Of a DNA stretch of 18,011 nucleotides, positions 1-10,502 are shown one piece after another (position 1 is the first letter of the stretch; each line of letters opens with the position of its first letter). The translations under genes were made by a program, and so were the position numbers. The DNA lies in assembly GCA_025765595.1 (NCBI GenBank), contig JAIVFH010000478.1:1-18011 (forward strand), given 5' to 3'. The stretch is from Obelidium mucronatum. Its lineage: Eukaryota; Chytridiomycota; Chytridiomycetes; Chytridiales; Chytriomycetaceae. Under the pieces are notes generated by a model. The model saw only the letters and a program-made list of their open reading frames with translations, made no database searches and was not told the DNA's origin.

Positions 1-2
1 AA

Positions 3-2036
3 CAAACATCTCCGGGAGTTAACGACACAGAGGACAACGTACCGTCGGAAGCGTCGGAAAGCGATGTTGAAGAACAGAGGGAAAGGTCTCTCGACAATGA
101 AGTCGAGAAGAGTGTTCTTCAACCTTCGCCAAGAAGAGAACCGCCAGAACAGCAGACCGAGGCGGGACGTGCTCCAACCAGGAGAGAAACAAGAAGGGCA
201 CAACCGTCAAGAACGTACCGAGACCTTACGGATCAGGAAATTGAAGACGATGAATTCGAACTACTGGCTGAAACAGCCAAATATCTTCAAAAACAAGACG
301 TATTTCACCTGGCGTTCGCGGCAGAGGTTTTACCTCGAGTGTTCAGAGACACATGGAGCAAACTGAAAACAGCACTTGCAGCGACAGGAGAAGAAGAGAT
401 TGTACCAAAGACTTACCGAGAAGCTGTGTCGGGGAGATTTGCAAAAGAATGGATTGATGCAAATGACAAGGAAATGAAATCAATTAAGTTGAATGGGACA
501 TACGAACTGGTGAAATTGCCAAAGGGAAGAAGGGCAATTCAGGTCAAGTGGGTGTATGCGTTGAAATTCGACGGATCGGGAAAACTTGTAAGGAGAAAAG
601 CGAGATTGGTAGCAAAAGGCTTTCGACAAGTAGAAGGGGTTGACTACTGGGAAACATTCGCACCAACCGCAAAATTCTCATCAATTCGGACAATTGTAGC
701 AGCTGGAGTTCAGAAGCAATGGTACCATTGGTTGGCAGATATAGATGTAGCGTTTTTGAACGCCGAAATAGATACCGAAGTCTATTTAGAGCAACCCGAG
801 GGATATGTAGTGAAAGGAAAGGAGGACTATGTCTGGAAACTCAACAAATGTCTCTACGGACTCAAACAAGCGCCTCGTGCATGGAACACTACACTGGACT
901 CTTATCTTAGGGGGAGAGGTTTTTCTCCATCAGTTGCAGACCCATGCGTGTACATCAAGAAATTTGGCGAAGATGTGGTAGTCATATCAGTATATGTCGA
1001 CGACTTGATATTCAGTGGGAATAACTTGCTCAAGATTGAGAATGTCATTGCGAACATGAAGAAGCGATTCAACATGAAGGACCTGGGATTCCTGGAATGG
1101 TACTTGGGGATACAATTCAAATTTAGCGTGGATCGAAAGCAAGTGACTCTGTCACAGAGTCAATACGTCACTGATCTGGTGAAGAAATTTCGACTCAGTG
1201 ATGCCACGGAACTACAAATCCCAATGTTGACGTCGTCTGCCTACTTGAGTGCAACTGACTCTCCAACCAATGACAGCGAAAGAGCAAAAATGCTCGGAAT
1301 TCCATACCGAGAACTGGTGGGATCACTGCAGTACTTAGCGGTAGCAACGAGGCCTGATATATCAGCAGCAGTGAGCGTACTGAGTAGATTCTTGAACAAT
1401 CCAGGGGAAGCACACTGGAGAGCAGCAAAGGACATTGTACGATACGTAAAGGGAACCGAGAATCTGTCGTTGAAGTACGAGGGAAAGGGAGAATTGGAAG
1501 CTATTACCCAAGTTAGATATGATGGACCGACAGCGGAAGCAGTAGCACGGGTGGATAGCCGACACCTGACTGCATTCACCGATTCAGACTTTGCTACGTG
1601 CACTGACGACCGGAGATCAATGGGAGGGTATGTAGTACTGCTATCAGGAGGAGCGGTATCATGGAAGTGCCAGAAGCAACCAACAGTAGCCCTTTCGACT
1701 CTGGAAGCTGAATACATGGCGATGTCCCGCGGAGCACAGGAAATAATCCATCTCAGGCGACTATTGGGTGAAATCGGTTTTACAGTTAATGAACCAACGG
1801 TACTATTTGGAGATAATCAAGGATGTATCGCAGTTACGAAAAACCCTAAGTTTCATGATCGAGTGAAACATGTCGATATTAGACACCACTTCTTAAGAGA
1901 AAAGGTACTCTCAGAAGAGTTAAAGGTGGAGTATGTATCAACCAAGGTAATGGTGGCTGACGCATTGACAAAGCCTCTGGATGCACCAACCTTCAAGAGA
2001 ATGAGGGAAGCTATGGGGTTAGTTGGAATTGAGTGA
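3..2036 (+). CDS. Ty1/copia retrotransposon polyprotein, 3' part (reverse transcriptase and RNase H)
   Basis: The frame is open from the first complete codon at 3 to a TGA at 2034-2036, about 677 codons, so the polyprotein (gag, protease, integrase) must begin left of the window. The first ~110 codons are Glu/Arg/Gln-rich, as in the linker between integrase and RT. The copia RT (RVT_2) follows: the first catalytic Asp in DVAFLNA near codon 247 and the YVDD box at codons 331-334. Copia RNase H is at the C-terminus: TDSDFA near codon 525, then LSTLEAEYMA, DNQGC, HVDIRHHFLRE and ADALTKPL. All catalytic motifs seen are intact with no stop or frameshift, so this copy looks young. RT/RNase H make cDNA from the element's RNA in virus-like particles. 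The domain order with RNase H last and an LTR just after separates copia from gypsy. Confidence 0.95.
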   Translation, partial: QTSPGVNDTEDNVPSEASESDVEEQRERSLDNEVEKSVLQPSPRREPPEQQTEAGRAPTRRETRRAQPSRTYRDLTDQEIEDDEFELLAETAKYLQKQDVFHLAFAAEVLPRVFRDTWSKLKTALAATGEEEIVPKTYREAVSGRFAKEWIDANDKEMKSIKLNGTYELVKLPKGRRAIQVKWVYALKFDGSGKLVRRKARLVAKGFRQVEGVDYWETFAPTAKFSSIRTIVAAGVQKQWYHWLADIDVAFLNAEIDTEVYLEQPEGYVVKGKEDYVWKLNKCLYGLKQAPRAWNTTLDSYLRGRGFSPSVADPCVYIKKFGEDVVVISVYVDDLIFSGNNLLKIENVIANMKKRFNMKDLGFLEWYLGIQFKFSVDRKQVTLSQSQYVTDLVKKFRLSDATELQIPMLTSSAYLSATDSPTNDSERAKMLGIPYRELVGSLQYLAVATRPDISAAVSVLSRFLNNPGEAHWRAAKDIVRYVKGTENLSLKYEGKGELEAITQVRYDGPTAEAVARVDSRHLTAFTDSDFATCTDDRRSMGGYVVLLSGGAVSWKCQKQPTVALSTLEAEYMAMSRGAQEIIHLRRLLGEIGFTVNEPTVLFGDNQGCIAVTKNPKFHDRVKHVDIRHHFLREKVLSEELKVEYVSTKVMVADALTKPLDAPTFKRMREAMGLVGIE

Positions 2037-2054
2037 ATTAGACAACAGAGGGAA

Positions 2055-2205
2055 TGTTGGATGTTTGGTTGTCAAATTTCTACTTTTATCATTTCGTTTA
2101 TTATTGTTGTCAAAACTAACTGTTGCGGTGCATCAGGCAAATACAAAGTTTATTATTGTTGTCAAAACTAACTGTTGCGGTGCATCAGATCATTTACGTC
2201 TAACA
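2055..2205 (+). mobile_element. probable 3' LTR of the copia element
   Basis: Eighteen bases after the polyprotein stop there is a short purine tract (AGAGGGAA, 2047-2054), the usual polypurine primer site, immediately followed by TGTTGGA, a classic copia LTR start. TCTAACA at 2199-2205 matches the inverted complement of that start at six of seven bases and is my best guess for the LTR end, giving about 151 bp. The 5-bp target-site copy would then be ATTTG (2206-2210). The left boundary is well supported. The right boundary is inferred, because the 5' LTR lies outside the window and cannot be compared. Confidence 0.6.
2096..2188 (+). repeat. 41-bp direct repeat inside the LTR
   Basis: Two identical 41-bp copies lie at 2096-2136 and 2148-2188, separated by 11 bp (period 52). 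Each copy begins GTTTATTATTG and ends GGTGCATCAG. Tandem blocks like this in LTRs often act as enhancer or U3 elements, but no function can be read from the sequence. Perfect identity suggests a recent duplication. Confidence 0.9.
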
Positions 2206-2259
2206 ATTTGTTGCTTCAAAATTGTTAATTTAAAAATAGAAATTCGTGTCACAAAAAAC

Positions 2260-3175
2260 ATGGATGCTCTTGTTCAACAACTGATTGCCGTCGAGAAAAA
2301 GATTGAAGACCTCCTCAAGAAACAGACTCTCTTACAGAAGAAGTACCATCAGGGAAATATTACGGATGAGGAGGATATCGAGCTGGCTGCCATTGACAAG
2401 TTACTCGAGAAACTGGAGCAGCAACGAAAGGATTACCTTGGACTTATCAAGCTTGCCATGAAGGAGGAACCTCCAGTTACCAAGTCATTCTCTGAAGCCG
2501 ACAGCGAATGGATTCAAGCAGTCACTGGAGTCAAAACCACGCCATATCGAAAGTGGACCGGGTACATTATCGACGTTAATATCCAACCACGGCCTGGCTT
2601 CCAAACGAAATTTGAAGAAGTAGCCAGAGCTTTCCATCAGCAAAATGAAGCCGGTCGTCGTATTTTCCTCAACCTCTTTCTCAGCGATATCATTCTTCGC
2701 GAAGAGATTGGTGGTGCTCTCCGCATCTTTCCGGAACTGCAAGTGACAGTGGTGGAAACAAATGGTCCAAAGAAACGCAAGCTAAATGGAATAATGAATT
2801 ACACTGTTGGATTCGGAAAAGGAAAAGATATCTTCGATAATACGATTCCGCAGGAAGTTCATCTGGGTTGCAGTGGAAGCAAAGACAAGCATCGGTGAAC
2901 AAGACCTGTGGCAATGTGTCGCAGAAGCCGCATGTTTATACAAGACTCGAGTGGATGCTGGAAAGGCAAATAAGCGCGTCTGGGGAATCCTCTCTAATGC
3001 AAAACAATGGCAGTTCGTTCTTATCGATGAAGATGGACTTTTGTGGCAAAGTGAAGAATTCCTATTGGACCTTCGTTCTTATGACGAATCGAAGGTGTTG
3101 CAGGTGTACCGCATTGTGCATTACATTGTGAAATGTTGTCATGAAGCGTGTACCCCACCCCCATCTCATCCGTGA
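2260..3175 (+). CDS. CRN-like coiled-coil protein with PD-(D/E)XK nuclease-type domain, frameshifted
   Basis: The reading starts at ATG 2260 (AAAAAAC before ATG). Residues ~1-70 form a charged Leu/Lys/Glu coiled coil. A globular region follows, then KGKD near residue 188. The nuclease core is read in the next frame: VAVEAK (an ExK motif), then LWQCVAEAA (conserved Gln helix), then a conserved-looking tail ending CTPPPS, with TGA at 3173-3175. The order D, ExK, Q is that of PD-(D/E)XK nucleases; the whole resembles the REase-type C-terminal domains of Crinkler effectors in chytrids and oomycetes, from family memory only. No Ubl/LFLAK header is visible. The first frame stops at 2898 unless one base of the GGG at 2865-2867 is skipped. 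That means a pseudogene, an assembly error or, less likely, +1 frameshifting. The start lies only ~54 bp past the LTR. Confidence 0.65.
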
Positions 3176-3217
3176 CACTGTTCTTAAAAACATTTATTTT
3201 AGCAGCATTATATGGTA

Positions 3218-3223
3218 AATAAA
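3218..3223 (+). terminator. poly(A) signal AATAAA of the CRN-like gene
   Basis: AATAAA lies 43 bp after the TGA at 3175, within the 132 bp that separate this gene from the convergent UTP10 stop. Confidence 0.55.
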
Positions 3224-3281
3224 TTTTATCTAAATACATGCATAACTTAAATATTCTTGCCAGTTACCGTGGCCCGATTCA

Positions 3282-3287
3282 TTTATT
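3282..3287 (-). terminator. poly(A) signal AATAAA of UTP10
   Basis: On the minus strand AATAAA reads from 3287 to 3282, about 20 bp after the UTP10 stop codon (3310-3308). The two convergent transcripts probably overlap or nearly meet here. Confidence 0.55.
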
Positions 3288-3307
3288 AATTTGGTCCGTT
3301 TACTTCA

Positions 3308-4868
3308 TCAAGCAAAATAAGAATTCAAGTCCTCTCCCAAATGCTTCTGAATCTCCGCAGTTAATTCTTGGCAGGCAATCTGGACTCTCTCATCCCCATC
3401 TTCCATCAACTCAGCAATCGTTGGTACAGTCTCAGGAAGAAGAATCAAAAACTCTTCACCCAACTGAACATAGAATTCTTGAAGTGCCTTGACCGTAACA
3501 ATGCGACACTAAAAAGAACAAGAGAAAACAAAAAACCCCCCTTCAAGTCAGAAACAGCAAACAAACTTTTGGCACACACAAAAAAAAAAAAAATTGTCTC
3601 ACTCACCATAACATCATCATTCCTCGACTTTTTCATAACCTCCTTATTCAAAATCTTCCACATTGGTTCCTTGGCGATATTAACAGCCAACAACCCAATC
3701 GTGGGCACAACATGACGCGTCATTTGATTCAAATAGCTCTTTCCATGAACAGAAACTAAATCAATCTGGCCCGTCAAACACTTGCTCAACTTGTTGAACA
3801 CTTCTTCAGTCACAGGTCCCGAAGAATACAACAAGAACTTGTGTAACGAGCTCACAATCAATTCCCACCGCTTGTCCACGGTTCCTCCTTCCAATGTGGG
3901 GACAGTGCCTTTGAATGAATTCAGCAGGTCGATGGAGTGGTCGATTAAGTGCAACACGTAAGGGGAGAAGATTGTCTTGAGCTTGTCGAGGAGGTTGACA
4001 ACAAGGCGGTACAAGAATAAAATGTTTTCAGTGTTTGAGGTTGTTTCTGCTGTGGCGCTGTTGAACGCCCAGTCCACAATCTTGAAGAACAGTGGCTTGA
4101 AGTGAGATTCATTCAATCTGAGAACGAGTTGCAAGAATGCCGAGATGATTGCTCCTTCCACTTTCTCGATATCCTGCGAGAAACGCAAAAAACAAAAATA
4201 AAATCAGCCAACCAAAGTAATAACAGAGAAGTGAAGAATAAAAATGACGAAAGATTACTCACCGACTCAGAATACTTTGCATGATACTTTTTACGAAACT
4301 CAAAACTAGACAAAAAGAACTTGACCAAATCATTCATAAACACGGTCAAATCCCCCTTCTCCATATTCGAAATCGTCATGCTCGAGACTTCAAACAATTC
4401 CAACGTGGCAGCAGCACCCAGCTTAAAGCACGGGACTACTTGGGTCGCAAGAATAGGAATCAAAGTTCTCACTGGAATCTTTTTGGAAATGTTGCTTGAA
4501 ATATCGCGTTTCGTGTTGCGGAACTGTTATGACAAGAAGGTAGAAATGAATACCACACATAACAAAAAAAAAAACCAACAAACCTTATTCAACACCTCCT
4601 TCCCACCAGTCAATTTATCATACGGCAAAAACATGCATTGAAGAATCTCGGCAACAAAAGGACTCAAAAACTGTGGCATCACAGAAATGGCCAAATCGGC
4701 ACATCCCAAAGCCGTCACACACAGCTGATCCACCGCCAAGGTCTCGCCCAAATCCTTCAACACCTTGAAAACAGTTGTCATGATTTTCTTAATGTATGGA
4801 ATAAGACGAGGACCCAGGGTAGAACTAATTTAAAAAAAAAAAAAAATTAAATAACACACCACTTTGCG

Positions 4869-4902
<34 letters not shown>

Positions 4903-7900
4903 CGAAGCTTACATGCACGATCCAATACACTCCAAAGCCGCCAACTGAATCTGCCGACTCTCACTCCCCAAAATCCCATCCTCCGTCAAAACCGGCAAAA
5001 CAGCCGCAAACACTTGCGGCTCCACTCCCGAAAACTTTTCCAACATTGACTTGACACACTCAAACGCCGACAACTTGAGTGAAATATTCTCAGTCGACGA
5101 TTCACCCTCCCCAACTGCCACACAAAGAGTCGTAAACACAGAGTTGATGACTTGGCTGTTTTGTTTATACGTGGCTTCATCCACAACAGCCAACTTGTCC
5201 CGCGTCAAGTCTGTCACCCGGATACGAATCGACACGTCTTGGTGCTCCAGCAGCGATAAGGCTAATTCAAAGAAGCTTGTGAAGGACATTAATTGGTTCA
5301 AGTGAGATAAGATGGAGTTGAGTCTCTTTGATAGGGATCTGTAAAAGTTGTTTTTCGATTCCACTTGTTGTTGTAACAGTGGCTTGGTTCCCAGAGTCTC
5401 CACGATAATAACCAAGGTGGTTTGGAAAATGGCGTGGTAGAGCGCATCTTTTTCTTTCAACACATCAGTGGCGGTATTCGGGGTAGGCTGATGCTTGTTC
5501 TTGCGTGAAACCTTAGTGTTGTTGTTGTTGGATTCCACAACAAGAGCCCCCAAAACGTTATTGACAAAGTCCAAGCAAATCAGCTTAAAGTGCTTAATCT
5601 CATTCGAAGCAAAGCCACGGACATCCAACTGCACACTCCCAATAAGTTCCGAAACTGTGGCATCCGCGCCATCATTACTAACGACGGAAAGCTGCTCCAC
5701 AGCCTCAGTAATAGCCACAACAGTCTTGATCTGCACCACAGACTCAAACTGATGCACAAGCGACAAACAAAACGGCGAAAGCGCTGCAATATCAGATGGA
5801 TTGACCATAGCGATATCCGAAAACCGTTGCGACGACTTGAGCAACAGCATCATAATCACAGAGTCCAAAAACTCAACGGGGCCTAAAGTGGACACGAGGA
5901 TTGTAAACAGTCTCAAGCGGCGGTGTTTGGGGATGTGGAAGATGGAATCAATAAAGACTTCAATGATGGATTTGACGTCTAGTTTCTTGGTTGTGGATGA
6001 TTTGGACTTTTTGATTAATGGGGGGATGATGGCTTCCAAGGTTTGTTGGATCACGTGGAATGAGTAGTCGTCATCGCGGCGGAGGACGTTGGCGCCCATA
6101 AATGTGAAGATGGGGACAACGTTGAGCAGAACAGTGTTCGGGTACACATCAGCAAGCTCGGCCAACAACAAGAGCGCTTCATTGTGAGTCTGAGGGTTGT
6201 CAGAAACTGCGTAGAAAAAAAGTTTTATCAACAATCTTTTTTTCCACACATGTAAGTCGGAAAACAAACCTCGGATACAAGAAACAATCAAATCCACACG
6301 AATAATACTCTCATCCACCGTCGCCCCAACCTCCTTCAAGCTCTTGATAATGTTCAACTTTGCAGTAATCAAAAGCTGCTTCATATACTCCAACGATACA
6401 GGAATCCGAGAACCATCCAACGGCAAAACAAACCCAAGCAGTTCAAACAGTGGTCCAATCAATTCACCTCTGTTTGTGATATTGGAAGTTGCATCCAATA
6501 ATTCAAGAACAGTAATGAGTTCATTGACACCAGAGACAGATTCACTTCTACAAACGAAATTAGAACACGCAAAGAAAAACAAGCAATGAAAAAAAAAAAA
6601 AAGTAGCTCACCCATCGGATCTAGCCCTCTTGCCTCGCTGCTCCTCCATATCCTCTGCTGCCCCACTAATCTCCGCCTTACAAGCCAAAATCACCGTCAA
6701 AACAACATCCGCATTCACTTGAACAAGCTTAATCGTTTTTTTAGCTGCCAAAGCCACATTCTTTGAACCCATCGCGGATACTTGAACCAACGTGGCAAAC
6801 AAGAGTGGATGATGGTTCACTACACTTGCGAACCAAGGTTGATTAATCAAACCAAGCACGTGGATGGATTCGCGGTCAACGGTTTCAGAAGCAGCAGAGG
6901 TAATTGTGGAAGTTGCAAGGATTCTCAAAAAGAGACTCAAGAAGCGTCCAGATCTGTATCCAAAAACAGTGTTGACATTGTTTGCGGCACTGAAGCAGTC
7001 CATCATTGCGAGGCGGAGTGATAATTCGTCTTCAGAGCTGCAAAGGTTGGCTTGCTCCCCGTTCCCGTAAACAGTGTCAAACAGTGGTTGTAGGATCTTG
7101 ACTTTCTGTGGAACATGGACACTTTTCAAGGTGTTTAGGAGTTCGTATTTCTTGAGGTGGGTTGGTAATGCGAGCACGGTTGTCAAGAGGAATGTGAGCA
7201 CGTTTTCGGATTGGGTTTGATCCAGAACAGGAGACTTTCTGTTGAACAAAATGTCCGACAGGCGACGATGGATGTAAGTTGAATCTGACACGAGTTCTTG
7301 GCTGGTTTCCAAAATGGAGGCGACAAATTTGTTGGTGAGGTCTGGAAGTAAAAACTTGACCTTGTCTGTAATGGAAAGAAGGTTAGAGAACTAAAAAAAA
7401 ACAACTAAAAACTAAACTTACTTGAAGAAGCTCCAAAGAAGGTATCAAACGCGAAAATCGCAGCTGCTGCCTTCTTGGAACCAGCAGTCGCAGCAGCTGC
7501 AACCACCGCCCCTTGAATCTGCTTGATAACTTTCAAGCACTTGACAGCTTGCTCGCGAATAACCTTGCACGGCCGCGTAAGAGCAACAAGCAACGAAGGA
7601 ATCAACACTTGGTAATCACTTGGTGCCAACTTTGCTTCCACTTCGGCATTCAACAATACAGTCACTAACCGCAAACTCTGAGCTTGAGTTGCTTCAAGAA
7701 CATCTGATGGAAAGTAAACAAGAAAAGGGTCTTTAACAAGATTTCTCAAATAACCTCATTGATAAATGACACAAACCTTTTGATAATGCCAAGTTTGCCA
7801 AAAATGGCAACGTGCGTTGCTTCAAGTATCCTTCAAAAAATGAACCCAAAACACCCTGGATGCCCTTGACTTTACGGACAGACATCAAGATCTCAAAAGT

Positions 7901-10502
7901 CTCCCGTTCAACAGCGGCAATCTGATGCTCTGCCAATTCATCTGCTGCAGCAGCAGTAGTTGCCAGTTTCTTCAAACGAGGCAACTGAGAAACCACGACA
8001 GATACACTAGACAAAACAAACACATTTTCCAAGTGTTGGAGCTCGCTTGGTTTCAATGACGGAAGAGAAGTCGGGAATGCAGTTGGAGTAAGGTCATCAA
8101 GGGAGCTGGAGCTGTTTCGGAGAAACTCTTTCGCGTGCTTCAAAACCGTGTGGGAAGCGGTCAGCAAATGTTCAATGTATTGAGGGCTTTCCACGATTTT
8201 GGATAACACAGCCCAAGACAAAAGACGCGTTGTGGCGGTGCTGGAGCTGCTGTTCAAGATTTCCACAAGAGCATTGAATGCTCGAGAGTCCTTGACAGCG
8301 TTGGCTGTAGGGGTTTCAAAAAAAGGGTTTTAAAAAACTGTATTAGAATGGATAAAAAGTAAATAAATAAAAAAAGATAACAACCTGCAATCAAGGCAAC
8401 AATTCGTCCAGCGATATCATCCAAAATAGGATCCATATCCGCAGATTTGCCCTTGTGCGTCTTTTCCGCTTGTTGAATCTCTTTCGCCAACGCATCAGTT
8501 CCATCAAACAAGAGAGCAAACAAACTGCCATCCTTATCGCCGTTCGACTTTTTCATCTCCGCAACAACACCCGAAGCATACACAAACGCATTCACACTCT
8601 CTTTCCCCAACATGAAATAAGCCATCGCATAAACTTTGGCATCCGGATACTCCCTCCCAGCAAGCTGATCCAGCTTCAAAAGATGATTGAAAACAGCACG
8701 ATAGTTTGACCGAGCGTTCTTGTTTGTCAAATGAGAAAGCTCATACAACGCCTTGACGCCTTGGCTTTCTGGAATGACCAAAAACTCAACGAGATTGGCG
8801 ACACTGTTGACGACCAAGCTTCGGATTTTAGGGTTGTTGTCGGTCAAGGCGGACGCCAATGCCTGTGGGATAAAGGCAAAGTCCGATTCGGTGTCGAGGG
8901 ATTTGGCGGTAATGTTTTGGGAGGAAATGATTTTGACTAGGCGTTCGTATCCGAGGAAGCGGATTTCATCGTCCGCGTGTTGGACACTGAGGTAAAGGGT
9001 TGTGTTGGTTTGCTTTACGGGTTCGTGGGCGGTGCCTACAAAGGCGGAACTGATGAGTTCAAATAGCTGTTCAGCGCCAGCTTGTTGTTTGGTGGAAGCA
9101 GAGAGAGACGCAATGCTTGAATTGACAACAAGAGGGAATGATTTGGAGATGGAGACCAAAAGTTTCTTGAGGGCGACAATATCTGCTGGAGATGCAGTGG
9201 TGGCTGGGTTCATGTGAAGTGCGTCGTCCAAAATGAATCCACAGATTTTTTCCGCCAGTGGGGCAGTCAAAGTAAGAGTATGGATAAAGTCGGCGAATTC
9301 GGAATACGTTGCTTTTCCAGCATGCTGCTGCTTTCTGAGTTGAAAGAAGGATGAGACAATAGCCAAAGTGAGGGCGTCTCCTTGATACAATCCCAATACT
9401 TCGGCCAAGGTCGCTCTCCAAAATGAAGATTCCGACAATAACACTTCCAAAGACTCTTCTGAAATTTTGGGACAGTTTTCTTGAACATCGTAGATGGAAA
9501 CCAAGCAACACGCTGCAAACTTTCCCAAATCAGGCTTTGCGCGATCAACAATTACATCCGTCATGGCAACAATGACAGGAGCACTGAATTGAAGATGGTT
9601 GGACAAGTGAGACATGACCATATACGCAGCCGCTTGAACGTTGCCGATTGGCATGGCAGCCATGGCAAAAAGACAAGGCAAGACAATACGCATCAAATCA
9701 TCATTGAATTGAACAGTGGAAATGAATTCAATCATTGTTCCAGTAAAGAAGGAGCACAAGGACGCATTTGTTCCGTTTGGAATAATCATCTTCTCCATCA
9801 TGTCGCAGATAAATTCGACGAGGGAAATGTCAATTTTGCAACGCTGAACAAGAGTCGCACGATCCAACGGAACCTTCTTTTCCTTTTGAGCCGACAGCCA
9901 AGCCCAGCGTGGTCTGTATTTTGATTGATAGTTTTTTGGATTGATGTTGAATGATTCCATTGAAGCAAGAAGCAGACACTACTCACGGCAGTTTTATTGT
10001 AGACAGAATGCGGGCAAACTGCCACGTGTCGTGGAACGGCAGGGCGAGGCGCAAGAGCGTGTCGATGTTGAACTCGTTGATGCTGAACACTGGCTGGTTA
10101 GCACGGATGACCAATCAAAGCCAAGACGACGCACCGGAAGCGCTTGATCAGCCACTCGAGCGCCTTGAAGGCCGGCGGGTGCAGCAGACGCGGGGCGGCC
10201 TGGGCGCAGAACTTTGCGACGAGGCTGTCGAGGGCGGCGTTCTCAGCGGCGGCGAGCAGCGCGCGGTCCTGGCGCTTCAGAGTTTCGGCGAACAGCGAGT
10301 CCGCGAACGGCGCGAACGCCGCGGCGTCGAGGCGCGCGAGTCCGGCGAGCCCGCTGCAGCCGATGGCGAAGAACGCGTCGAAGTCGAGGTCGTCCGTCTG
10401 CGCCGCCGTCTCGAACAGCAGCGACGCCACGCTGCGCCGCGTCTTGGGCGCGGGCGCCGCCGCGTGCGCGAGCTGCGCGAGCTGGTGCTGCAAAGTCGTC
10501 AT
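3308..10502 (-). CDS. UTP10: U3 snoRNA-associated protein 10 (UTP10/HEATR1), 12 exons
   Basis: HEAT-repeat scaffold of the t-UTP/UtpA complex in the small-subunit processome; it acts in the nucleolus in pre-rRNA transcription and 18S processing. Exons: 10502-10135, 10082-9987, 9913-8385, 8304-7777, 7703-7422, 7365-6612, 6547-6270, 6206-4913, 4824-4584, 4523-4263, 4173-3607, 3508-3308. Introns are GT-AG, 52-98 bp. The exons sum to 6399 bp, or 2132 aa, close to human HEATR1 (~2144). Landmarks: N-terminal [31 protein letters not shown] and PIFTFMG near residues 1283-1310; a BP28CT-type region from ~1797 ([16 protein letters not shown]); C-terminal [20 protein letters not shown]. The 63-bp seventh intron (6269-6207) is in frame and stop-free, but the family reads straight from IR to [10 protein letters not shown]. 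Exons 1-2 are very GC-rich and exon 1 is Ala-rich, unlike the rest. Confidence 0.95.
4832..4901 (+). repeat. long homopolymer tracts within a UTP10 intron (A33 and A14-15 on plus strand)
   Basis: The eighth UTP10 intron (4912-4825 on minus) holds an uninterrupted run of 33 A at 4869-4901 plus a second A-run at about 4832-4846. In the pre-mRNA these are poly(U), so over half of this 88-nt intron is U. Shorter runs of 9-13 A/T occur in several other introns of the same gene (about 3580, 4564, 6590 and 7392). Confidence 0.9.

Noticed and set aside
64..366. 100-codon plus-strand ORF before the RT region
   Set aside because: It overlaps the copia polyprotein frame, which is open from base 3 and continues into RT; this ORF is a shadow in another frame.
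1241..1717. 158-codon minus-strand ORF
   Set aside because: Antisense to the RT/RNase H region with conserved motifs on the plus strand; it shows no family features.
2023..2259. Upstream extension of the CRN-like frame through the LTR
   Set aside because: The frame happens to be open, but this sequence is LTR and includes the 41-bp repeats; ATG 2260 begins the protein-like coiled coil.
4869..4901. Poly(A) tail of a retroposed gene or LINE
   Set aside because: The run lies inside a UTP10 intron, with no retroposed sequence or target-site duplication next to it.
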